From positions 744,001 to 808,000 of the forward strand of contig NZ_STFF01000002.1 of assembly GCF_004834005.1 (NCBI RefSeq): 64,000 nt of DNA, read 5' to 3'. Each line of letters opens with the position of its first letter. Within the stretch, counting starts at the first letter, position 1. The stretch is from Niastella caeni (GTDB taxonomy: Bacteria; Bacteroidota; Bacteroidia; Chitinophagales; Chitinophagaceae). Below are positions 55,701-62,540 of this stretch, in pieces. Position numbers and translations under genes: made by a program. The notes beneath the pieces are model-generated. The model worked only from the letters and a program-made list of their open reading frames with translations. It ran no database searches and was not told the origin of the DNA.

Positions 55701-55920
55701 AGTAAAACTGGGGTACAGCATTCCTGCCAAATGGGTCAGGAAGATAAAGCTGGTAAGCGCTACCGTTTCCCTGGTAGGCCGCAATCTTTGGATCATTCAC
55801 AAAGATGTGCCCAATATTGATCCGGAAACAGCATTTACCAATGGGAATGCACAAGGGTTGGAAGATTTGACAAACCCCACCGTAAGAAGCTATGGCCTGA
55901 ACATCAACTTAAAATTCTAA
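52738..55920 (+). CDS. SusC/RagA-type TonB-linked outer membrane receptor
   Basis: The protein has 1060 residues with signal peptide (about 1-22), carboxypeptidase-D-like domain (about 25-100, TLHGVVKSKTTKLPLAGVTV), the TonB-box region LDAVVVTALGVSRQRKSLGY, plug with IIIRGETSIAGNNQPLFIVD and ISVLKGPNAAALYGSRAAHG, and the barrel ending in F (GLNINLKF). It has no STN domain. Its promoter carries the same palindrome as that of the TonB receptor at 57999, so the two are probably co-regulated. The SusD partner follows after 10 bp. Confidence 0.94.
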   Translation: MTRFVRFTAFALFVLLPTFIVAQTRTLHGVVKSKTTKLPLAGVTVLGNTIKNNSVSDSDGNFSITVSKTSLITISYIGYETQQVVVDSTTDHLVIELSPSEKSLDAVVVTALGVSRQRKSLGYATQELRSADIAEAKEANLVNSLAGKVAGVRITNTQGDMGSSRIIIRGETSIAGNNQPLFIVDDIPVDNSQLGAGGSRDYRNAIADLNAEDIETISVLKGPNAAALYGSRAAHGVILIKTKNGRKKQGLGVTINSNTTLSSLLILPEYQNVFGQGSEGKFSYVDGKGGGINDGVDESWGPKLNGQLIPQFYSNGTPVPFVAHPNNVRDFFRTGVTLNNSIALEGAGDSYNYRIGFGNEKQSGIVPNSEARKNNVTFNAQFTVTPKIKIGVNANYIVSNAPNLPGSGGRRATSTMLQFTWFGRQVDIEQLRNYKDANGNTFNWNNSYYSNPFWVANENTVSQRRNHLIGGIKLDYAILEGLNFSFRTGSDYYNDRRKIRVAYGTNGTPYGSYQETGYTVNENNTEVTLRYNKNINEDFSIDVLAGGNIRTKYYEENDQQAPRLAVANVYTLSNSRDPLVSSNFYSKLKTYSAFASAQIGYKNYAFVNVTARNDRSSTLPEQNLSYYYPSVNASFVLSEAFNLKGSVLNYARIRGGWSKVGADADPYQLINTYNFNAPFNGNPQLTTSGVDLNPNLRSESTNSTELGFEAGLWNNRVRLDVSLYNTNSIDQILKVDVSATSGYTQKLLNAGKINNKGIEVQLGITPLKTKLFQWDVDVNYAANRSKVLKLDDEGRLQNYVLGSYRNVQVIASVDKAYGTLFGNAYLRDAAGNIIVNNSGIPQADPNKKMLGKYTPDWIGGINNNFSYNNFRLSFLVDASIGGSMFAGSNSTGSYTGVLAMTLPGRDADHGGLYYYYPGNNKANGTVALPKGGSAPNGEAVYEDGMIWKGVTNNGNANTAIIPASQYYKAPRSIEEQFVYSSSYVKLREVKLGYSIPAKWVRKIKLVSATVSLVGRNLWIIHKDVPNIDPETAFTNGNAQGLEDLTNPTVRSYGLNINLKF

Positions 55921-55930
55921 AAGCAAAACA

Positions 55931-57370
55931 ATGACTAATAATATAAACAGGATTTTTATTGCAGGGTTAGTGATGATGGCCGTATCATGCAAAAAAGATC
56001 TGGCTGAGATCAACAAAAACCCGAATGCTACGGAAAACCCGCAACCCGATTACCTGCTCACCGCTTCCCAAAAGATCTCTGCTGATCTGTATTGGGGCGC
56101 AGACAATAACTTTAATTCCGCCTTGCTGATCATTCAGCATTGGGCAAAGATCCAGTATACAGAGCCAGACCGGTATATTTTTTCTAATAGCAGTTTTACA
56201 TCGCTATGGAATACAGGTTATGCGCAAAGTATCACCAACCTCAATACCATTATACAATTGCCCGACGAAAGGGCAAATGTAAATTATAAGAACGTTGCAT
56301 TGATCCTGCGTTCCTGGGTGTTCAGTTTGCTGACAGATGCCTATGGCGATATTCCCTATAAGCAGGCCGGTGATATTAAAAACAATCTTACCCCTGCCTA
56401 CGATACGCAAAAAGAGGTGTATTTCGGATTGCTGGAAGATCTGAAAAAAGCATCTGCGGCTTTGACAACTTCTGGCAATGCAATTGCCGGTGATATTATT
56501 TATTCAGGAAAAATTGATCGCTGGAAAAAACTTGCCAATGCATTGCGTTTCCGCATTGCCCTGCGCATAGCAGACCGGGAGCCTGATAAAGCAAAGCAAA
56601 CCATCAATGAAGTGCTGGGCGATGCGGGTGGATTGATCAGCAGCAATACTGAAACTGCACAGTTTGTTTACAGCACCTCTCCCCAGCAAAACCCGGTAAG
56701 CGCCTGGTTTGATACGCGCGATGAGTTTCGCATTGCAAAAACTACATTGGATAAGTTGACTGCATTAAGCGATCCCCGCATACCTGTATATGCCAATAAA
56801 CCTACTGATGCATCAGTAACTACCTATGTAGGAGTGCCAAGTGGTTTAACTACCAGTGATGCCAATAACCTGGGCTTTGCAAAAACATCACGTCCCGGTT
56901 CTTATTTCTTTGCACCGCAGTCACCGGCCGTGATCATTAGCTATGCCGAAGTGTTGTTCGATAGGGCCGAAGCTGCGGCGAGGGGTTTTACGACAGAAGA
57001 TGCCAACGCCTTGTACAATGCAGCCATTACTGCATCCTTCAATCAATATGGTATAACCGATGGTACGATCATTAATAATTATTTAGCGCAGGCTGCTGTG
57101 AAATACGATGCCGCCAACTTTAAGAAATCCATTGGTGAACAAAAGTGGATTGCATTATATGGACAGGGATTAGAAGCATTTGCAGAATGGCGCCGTCTAG
57201 ATTATCCGCAGTTAACCCCGGCAGTTGCTGGTGTATTGGATAAGAAAATTCCAGTAAGGTTCATTTATCCCGGTTCCGAACAGTCGCTCAATGGCAACAA
57301 TTACAAGTTAGCGGTAGCGAACCAGGGTGCAGATAACCTGCTGACGAAATTATGGTTCGACAGATATTAG
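55931..57370 (+). CDS. SusD-like outer-membrane lipoprotein
   Basis: The protein has 479 residues with a lipoprotein signal (IFIAGLVMMAVSC, Cys at about 19). It is of the SusD-like type with NKNPNATENPQPDYLLTASQ after the signal, LLTDAYGDIPYKQAG at about 134-148, and IGEQKWIALYGQGLEAFAEWRR at about 416. It lies 10 bp after its SusC partner and is followed by a terminator at 57451. Confidence 0.93.
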   Translation: MTNNINRIFIAGLVMMAVSCKKDLAEINKNPNATENPQPDYLLTASQKISADLYWGADNNFNSALLIIQHWAKIQYTEPDRYIFSNSSFTSLWNTGYAQSITNLNTIIQLPDERANVNYKNVALILRSWVFSLLTDAYGDIPYKQAGDIKNNLTPAYDTQKEVYFGLLEDLKKASAALTTSGNAIAGDIIYSGKIDRWKKLANALRFRIALRIADREPDKAKQTINEVLGDAGGLISSNTETAQFVYSTSPQQNPVSAWFDTRDEFRIAKTTLDKLTALSDPRIPVYANKPTDASVTTYVGVPSGLTTSDANNLGFAKTSRPGSYFFAPQSPAVIISYAEVLFDRAEAAARGFTTEDANALYNAAITASFNQYGITDGTIINNYLAQAAVKYDAANFKKSIGEQKWIALYGQGLEAFAEWRRLDYPQLTPAVAGVLDKKIPVRFIYPGSEQSLNGNNYKLAVANQGADNLLTKLWFDRY

Positions 57371-57450
57371 ATAGAAGACCGGCAATTACTACATGATTCG
57401 TAATAATAAGGAGCAATTTTGACGTAATGATTATTTTTCGTTTCAGCAGG

Positions 57451-57479
57451 GCCGCAGTTTCTACTGCGGCTTTTTTTTT
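57451..57479 (+). terminator. Intrinsic terminator after the fourth susC/susD pair
   Basis: GCCGCAG (57451-57457), loop TTTCTA and CTGCGGC (57464-57470) are followed by nine T. Confidence 0.93.
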
Positions 57480-57524
57480 ATTGAAGCCCGGGGTTCATTC
57501 AGTTGCTCCTATCTGTATAATTTA

Positions 57525-57612
57525 TTAGTCTATGTAAATAGTAGAAAATCAACGCGAATGTCCGGCTGATATAGGTTTTTTATGAAAAGTCTACTAAAAT
57601 AGTGGAATAATT
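57525..57612 (+). promoter_or_regulatory. Two TCTAY-N7-GTRGA palindromes upstream of the TonB receptor gene
   Basis: Copy one: TCTAT (57529-57533), GTAAATA, GTAGA (57541-57545). Copy two: TCTAC (57590-57594), TAAAATA, GTGGA (57602-57606). They are 61 bp apart, about six helical turns, and the second ends 6 bp before the -33 box, as in the promoter at 52531. Each copy has one arm mismatch relative to the perfect copy at 52509. Confidence 0.65.
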
Positions 57613-57643
57613 TTTGGTTATATGGAAGGCGCCTGTATCTTTG
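57613..57643 (+). promoter_or_regulatory. Promoter of the TonB receptor gene
   Basis: TTTG at 57613-57616, 19 nt, then TATCTTTG at 57636-57643, the same hexamers and spacing as at 52531-52561. It leaves a long leader of about 350 nt before the start at 57999. Confidence 0.72.
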
Positions 57644-57662
57644 TGTGGAACGAAAAATAAAG

Positions 57663-57814
57663 ATGGCAGCTTTCTTTATTAAAGTGAGCAGGAGATTCTT
57701 TAAAATCGTACAATAATGGAGGCAATTCTTATTTATTACGTTAATGGCCAATGGCGTCAGCCCAATCATCTCAGTTACTGCATGATTGCAGATTACAATT
57801 CCTACCGTTGTTGA
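57663..57814 (+). other. Two overlapping small ORFs in the TonB receptor leader
   Basis: A 17-codon frame (57663-57716, MAAFFIKVSRRFFKIVQ) ends in TAATG, where a 32-codon frame begins (57716-57814, ending NSYRC). The stop/start overlap is the form used for coupled translation. They lie in the leader between the promoter and the receptor gene and might be regulatory leader peptides; chance frames are not excluded. Confidence 0.3.
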
Positions 57815-57998
57815 AAATGACTACGTGATATAGGCAGATTTCCCTGTAGTTAAGAGAAAAACATTTCCTCATAATATTATAACGGCTTCATGAAAATTGG
57901 AGCAACTACTCAAGGTTGCATATGAGAGATCATATGCAGGCTTTACTATAGATCTAGCTGAACATAATTGACTTAAACCTTAAATAACTGATACGTTT

Positions 57999-60551
57999 AT
58001 GAGATCTTCATTTTTAGTATTGATAGCTTTATTATTTATTGCCGGATCGGTTAAAGCCCAGCATGTTGTAAGCGGTACCATAAAAGATAGCCTGGGGGCT
58101 GTTCTGGCAGGTGCTACAGTGGGAATTAAAGGCACAAGTTCGTTTGCTGTGGCAGATGCCAACGGTGCATTCAGCCTCACTACGAAAAAAGTACCACCAC
58201 TTTTATTACAGATCACTTCTGTAGGCCATAAATTCAAAGAGATTGAAATTACAGCGCTTCCTGATAAGCCAATAGCGATCGTTTTGACTGTTAACAGTGA
58301 GTTGACGGAGGTGGTAATTACTTCCCGGCGTCGTGCAGAAACTGCACAGGATGTGCCTATCCCCATTTCAGTTGTAGGCGGCGCCAGGGTAGAAGAAACG
58401 GGTGCATTCAATGTGAACCGGTTGAAAGAACTGGTGCCAACAGTGCAGTTGTATTCATCAAATCCTCGTAATACTACATTGAATGTTCGCGGCCTGGGTT
58501 CTACCTTCGGGCTTACCAACGATGGTATTGATCCGGGCGTGGGTTTTTATGTTGATGGCGTGTACTTTGCCCGTCCCGCTGCAACTACGCTTGATTTTAT
58601 TGATGTTGAACAGATAGAAGTATTGCGCGGGCCACAAGGCACTTTATTTGGTAAGAATACAACTGCCGGCGCATTTAATATTACTACCCGCAAACCAACA
58701 TTCACACCAGGCGCTATTTTTGAAGTAAGCTATGGCAACTTTGGTTTTGTGCAGGCAAAAAGTTCTATCACCGGCGGCATCATCAAGGATAAGCTGGCAG
58801 GACGCTTGTCGTTTTCCGGTACACAACGCGATGGCACCATTTACAATGTGGCCACGCAGAAACATGTGAATGATATCAACAACCTGGGCGTAAGAGCGCA
58901 ATTCCTGTTTACGCCAACTTCCCGCACCAATATCACCCTCACTGGCGATGCAACCCGTCAGCGTCCCGATGGCTATGCACAGGTAGTGGCAGGTGTGGTG
59001 GAAACAAAACGTGCAGCCTACCGCCAGTTTGAAAATATTATTAAAGACCTGAATTATGATCTTCCCAGTAGAAACCCATTCGACCGGCTCATTGATCACA
59101 ACACTTCCTGGAGATCTGGAAATGATCTGGGCGGTGCTTCTCTTAATATCGATCAAAAGATTGGCGGTGGTACTTTAACATCTACAACCGCCTGGCGGTA
59201 CTGGAATTGGGATCCTTCCAATGACCGTGACTTCACCGGGCTGGCAGTGTTAAGTTTATCGCAAGCTACCTCAAAGCATCAGCAATGGACACAGGAAATA
59301 CGGTATGCAGGGAATTTCTCTTCCCGGTTGAGTGGCGTAATTGGCGTTTTTGCCATTAGCCAGGACCTGAAGACAGATCCTGTTCATATTGAAGAATCCG
59401 GTTCTGCCCAATGGCGTTTCTCACAAAGTTCAACCAGCTCAAAGTGGAAAACACCAGGTCTTTTTGATGGATTTGGTATCCAAACCAGGTCAAGGCTTAA
59501 AAGTTTGGGAGCGGCTGTGTTCGCACAGGTTGATTGGGCAATTACAGATCGCCTGCACGTATTGCCTGGCTTGCGTTTCAACTACGACAAAAAAGAAGTT
59601 GACTATGAGCGGCAAACCTATGGTGGTCTGCAAACAACCGATCCGGAGTTAATTGCATTAAAGAATGCCGTTTATACCAACCAGGCATTTACAAAAGATG
59701 TGGATGAAAATAACTTATCGGGACAATTAACCGTATCTTATAAAGCCTCTGGCAAAATAAATGCTTTCGCAACATTTTCTACCAGCTACAAGCCAATAGG
59801 AGTGAACCTGGGCGGATTGCCAACTGCAAACGGTGAAGTAATGCTTGATCTTGCGCAGATAAAACCGGAATATGTAACGCATTTTGAAGCAGGCGTAAAA
59901 ACAAAACCTTTTGCAGGGGCAACGGTAAACGCAGTATTTCATCATACATCCGTAGACGATTACCAAACGAATGTGCAAACGGCAGAAGTAGGAGTGAACC
60001 GTGGTTATCTGGCTAACGCCGGAAAAATAAAAGTGCTGGGTGCAGAAGTGGATGCCAATATTAACGTGAATCAATTTCTTTCATTAAATGGTGCGTTGGC
60101 TTATACTGAAGGTGAATATGTTTCCTTTACTAATGCGCCTGTGCCATTGGAAGAAACCGGCTCAGCCAATGCCTTTAAAGATATTTCAGGTGGTAGCCTG
60201 CCTGGTATTTCAAAGTGGGCCGGTTCATTAGGTGGAGAAGTGCTGTCCAAACAAACAAAGGCCTTGTCGCAAACAGGCAGGTTTTTTCTGGGGATCGACA
60301 GCTATTTCCGGTCTAACTTTTCTTCAAGCCCATCGCCCTCTCAATATTTAAACATTTCCGGTTATGCCTTACTGAATGGCAGAATTGGTTTCCGGGCTAT
60401 TAATGGATTATCGTTCTTTATTTGGGGGCGCAATCTACTCGACAGGGATTATTTTGAACAATTATTACCGGCAGCCGGTAATGCCGGTCATTATGCAGGT
60501 GTGTTAGGTGATCAAAGAACTTATGGTATTACAGTACGGTACTCTTTGTAA
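57999..60551 (+). CDS. TonB-dependent receptor with carboxypeptidase-D-like N-terminus, no SusD partner
   Basis: The protein has 850 residues. Signal peptide about 1-20, carboxypeptidase-D-like domain about 23-98, TonB-box-like TEVVITSRRRAETAQDVPIP at about 105-124, plug with LNVRGLGSTFG and VEQIEVLRGPQGTLFGKNTTAG, and a 22-strand barrel ending in QRTYGITVRYSL. The plug motif is that of classical siderophore/vitamin-type receptors and not of SusC, and no SusD follows. The shared palindrome and promoter suggest it is expressed together with the SusC/SusD pair at 52738. The ligand is unknown. Confidence 0.93.
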   Translation: MRSSFLVLIALLFIAGSVKAQHVVSGTIKDSLGAVLAGATVGIKGTSSFAVADANGAFSLTTKKVPPLLLQITSVGHKFKEIEITALPDKPIAIVLTVNSELTEVVITSRRRAETAQDVPIPISVVGGARVEETGAFNVNRLKELVPTVQLYSSNPRNTTLNVRGLGSTFGLTNDGIDPGVGFYVDGVYFARPAATTLDFIDVEQIEVLRGPQGTLFGKNTTAGAFNITTRKPTFTPGAIFEVSYGNFGFVQAKSSITGGIIKDKLAGRLSFSGTQRDGTIYNVATQKHVNDINNLGVRAQFLFTPTSRTNITLTGDATRQRPDGYAQVVAGVVETKRAAYRQFENIIKDLNYDLPSRNPFDRLIDHNTSWRSGNDLGGASLNIDQKIGGGTLTSTTAWRYWNWDPSNDRDFTGLAVLSLSQATSKHQQWTQEIRYAGNFSSRLSGVIGVFAISQDLKTDPVHIEESGSAQWRFSQSSTSSKWKTPGLFDGFGIQTRSRLKSLGAAVFAQVDWAITDRLHVLPGLRFNYDKKEVDYERQTYGGLQTTDPELIALKNAVYTNQAFTKDVDENNLSGQLTVSYKASGKINAFATFSTSYKPIGVNLGGLPTANGEVMLDLAQIKPEYVTHFEAGVKTKPFAGATVNAVFHHTSVDDYQTNVQTAEVGVNRGYLANAGKIKVLGAEVDANINVNQFLSLNGALAYTEGEYVSFTNAPVPLEETGSANAFKDISGGSLPGISKWAGSLGGEVLSKQTKALSQTGRFFLGIDSYFRSNFSSSPSPSQYLNISGYALLNGRIGFRAINGLSFFIWGRNLLDRDYFEQLLPAAGNAGHYAGVLGDQRTYGITVRYSL

Positions 60552-60603
60552 GTTCTAATTGTAAATAAATGTAGAACAGTTTCCTAACGAATAATACAAC
60601 TAT

Positions 60604-60646
60604 AAAAAGGGTGGCCCGTCTCTAAAGGCGGGCGCACCCTTTTTGT
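60604..60646. terminator. Bidirectional intrinsic terminator between convergent genes
   Basis: AAAAGGGTG plus GCCCG (60605-60618) pair with CGGGC, a bulged G, and CACCCTTTT (60629-60644). The A-run on the left and T-run on the right let it work for both the TonB receptor gene and the minus-strand cyclase gene. Confidence 0.9.
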
Positions 60647-60663
60647 GCTTTACAAATGTAAAA

Positions 60664-61707
60664 TTACAAAGCCGCGAAAGGTTTTGGGTTGCTCACACTG
60701 AAAAGTTCTACTTCTGACTCCTTGCCACGTAATGTTACTGTATCTATTTTTTCCCAAAGGAAACCGTTCATTTGTTTGAGTTTATTCATCAGTGTTCCCG
60801 AAACAAGGCAGTCGCGCTGGTATTTATTGCATTCATTTTGAATTCTTGCAGTTGTGTTTAGCACATCGCCATTATATACGATCTCCCGTTTCAGATCGCC
60901 GATTTGAGCGCTTACCACTTTTCCAAAATGTAATCCGGCCTTAAATGCAGGCGTTACGCCAAATTTTTTAAAATAATTTTCACCGTTCCTATGCAGTATT
61001 TCCTGGAACATGAAAAAGATCTTCAGGCAATTCGAATTCTTCAAACCATCCTCCATTTCCCACGTTAGCACCACTTCGTCACCCACATATTGATAGATCT
61101 CCGCTTTTGTTTGAATCACCGGTTGGGATATTTCGTGGAAGAGCTCATTGAGCAAGGTATAAAAACGAACATGTCCAAGATGCTCTGCTATTGTTGTTGA
61201 TGATTTCATATCAAGGAACATAAAGATCCTTTCTTCCTCCCGCGGTTTATGGTATTTGCCGCGGATGAATTTCCATAAAACACCTTCACCCAGCAGATGA
61301 TTGATCTGCAAAAAGAATACAAGGAAACTGTAGATCAAAAGCGTATAAACTACTAATATCAATTGTGCAGGAGATGCAAGATAAGGCTGGAGTTCGCTTA
61401 GTTGACGGCCTTCATAGAAGCCTATCAGCGTTGTTGCGGTAACAGTGACCGCGTAAATGACAGCAGTATACAGCAACGTTTTGAATATAAACATTTTTGT
61501 AAAGGACCACCGCCGAAACCGCATCTGGGCCCTGGGAAACAGAAATAATTCCAGCAAGCCAAATACAAGGCCTAAAGGGAATCCGAACAAAACGCTATTA
61601 TAATTGAGGTGTTCTTCATTGATAAGTTGAAAATTCACCCCGGCCAAAGATGTAAAAAGGCAAATAAATGCCAGCAGTTTAAGTTTTTTAACGAAATCTG
61701 GTCGCAT
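60664..61707 (-). CDS. Membrane-bound class III nucleotide cyclase-like protein
   Basis: The protein has 347 residues. The N-terminal part (about 1-155) has four or five membrane helices; the C-terminal class III cyclase homology domain (about 170-335) starts with RIFMFLDMKSSTTIAEHLG. The two metal-binding Asp are present (FLDMKSS, YVGDEVV), as is the transition-state Asn/Arg pair (LNTTAR). The base-selecting positions read Gln (YQYVGD, usually Lys or Glu) and Val (IVYNGD, usually Asp or Cys), so the nucleotide made is uncertain. It stands alone and converges on the TonB receptor gene. Confidence 0.87.
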   Translation of the reverse strand: MRPDFVKKLKLLAFICLFTSLAGVNFQLINEEHLNYNSVLFGFPLGLVFGLLELFLFPRAQMRFRRWSFTKMFIFKTLLYTAVIYAVTVTATTLIGFYEGRQLSELQPYLASPAQLILVVYTLLIYSFLVFFLQINHLLGEGVLWKFIRGKYHKPREEERIFMFLDMKSSTTIAEHLGHVRFYTLLNELFHEISQPVIQTKAEIYQYVGDEVVLTWEMEDGLKNSNCLKIFFMFQEILHRNGENYFKKFGVTPAFKAGLHFGKVVSAQIGDLKREIVYNGDVLNTTARIQNECNKYQRDCLVSGTLMNKLKQMNGFLWEKIDTVTLRGKESEVELFSVSNPKPFAAL

Positions 61708-62540
61708 GTGGAAGAATTAAGCGGTTGGAAAATCTTACTGCTAAGGTACAGGTATGGCAAGACCTGTTACTGACAGTTATTTTGATTATTATTTAATTAC
61801 AGGGAATTTAAAAAGCAAGAACATACAGGTTTTTCCAAACCCTTTTAAACTGCTGAATTATAGCAGTGTTTCTTTTGCAAATGCAGAAGGAAAAATATTT
61901 GCCGCCTCTGTAACGCAAGCTCCGCCGGCGGCAGGAGCTGGCAATCTATTGTTGAACGCCGTAAAACTTTAAGGCTTATAAAACTCCACCAGTTACCCCT
62001 TCATAAATCCCTCTCGTTGCCCCTTGTCAAAAAACCGAAAATTTGTGTTTTTAGGCCCTTTTTTGGCCTTTTTATGTAATCGGTTGCTATCTGGCCTGGC
62101 TACATTAACCCGCTGTGCAGTTTAGCTGGATAGCAATTTTCACTAGTAATTATTATTTATTCTGTCCTGATCCAGGGCTGAAAATGGGGCAGCCAGGGAT
62201 AAGTTTTCAGTTAATAAATGTAAACGGTTACATTTGTTTGATTTTTTTCCTACTTTCGTTTGGCAGACGGTCCATTATTGTCTGGCCAAACGATTGAACC
62301 CACTTTAAAAATTGCCATATGCAACAGTCTAATTGCTTTTCATCCACACCATTTAGCTATTACATTTCCTTCGTATGCCAGGTTTCGGGATAATTTTTCC
62401 CATGCTCGCCTTTGTAGTGTCTTCAGGCATCTGTCCCCTATAGCATTGCCGAACAAATAGCATCCTGTTTACAGCATGCCGGTTGGTTGCATTGTGACGG
62501 CACATGGAATTATTAACAATATTGTTTATAACTCAAAAAG
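61708..62540. other. Long gene-poor gap before the fifth susC
   Basis: I see no convincing gene in these 833 bases; a 72-codon frame at 61754-61972 has no recognisable product. A weak AGGCC/GGCCT hairpin with T-run lies at 62053-62072, a LacI-like operator at 62217-62234, an imperfect hairpin GTTTGGCAGAC/GTCTGGCCAAAC at 62259-62292, and a 12-bp palindrome AACAATATTGTT at 62515-62526, 14 bp before the susC start. Confidence 0.5.
62217..62234. promoter_or_regulatory. LacI-like operator upstream of the fifth susC
   Basis: AATGTAAACGGTTACATT is an 18-bp near-perfect palindrome (one pair mismatched) with a central CG, resembling LacI/GalR-family operators. A TACTTTCG box with -7 character lies 17 bp downstream. 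It is distinct in sequence from the palindrome at 17428, which suggests a different regulator. Confidence 0.5.

Noticed and set aside
61754..61972. 72-codon frame divergent from the cyclase gene
   Set aside because: No recognisable domain, no signal peptide, and no promoter found; the composition does not stand out from the gap around it. A weak hairpin at 62053 is not enough support.
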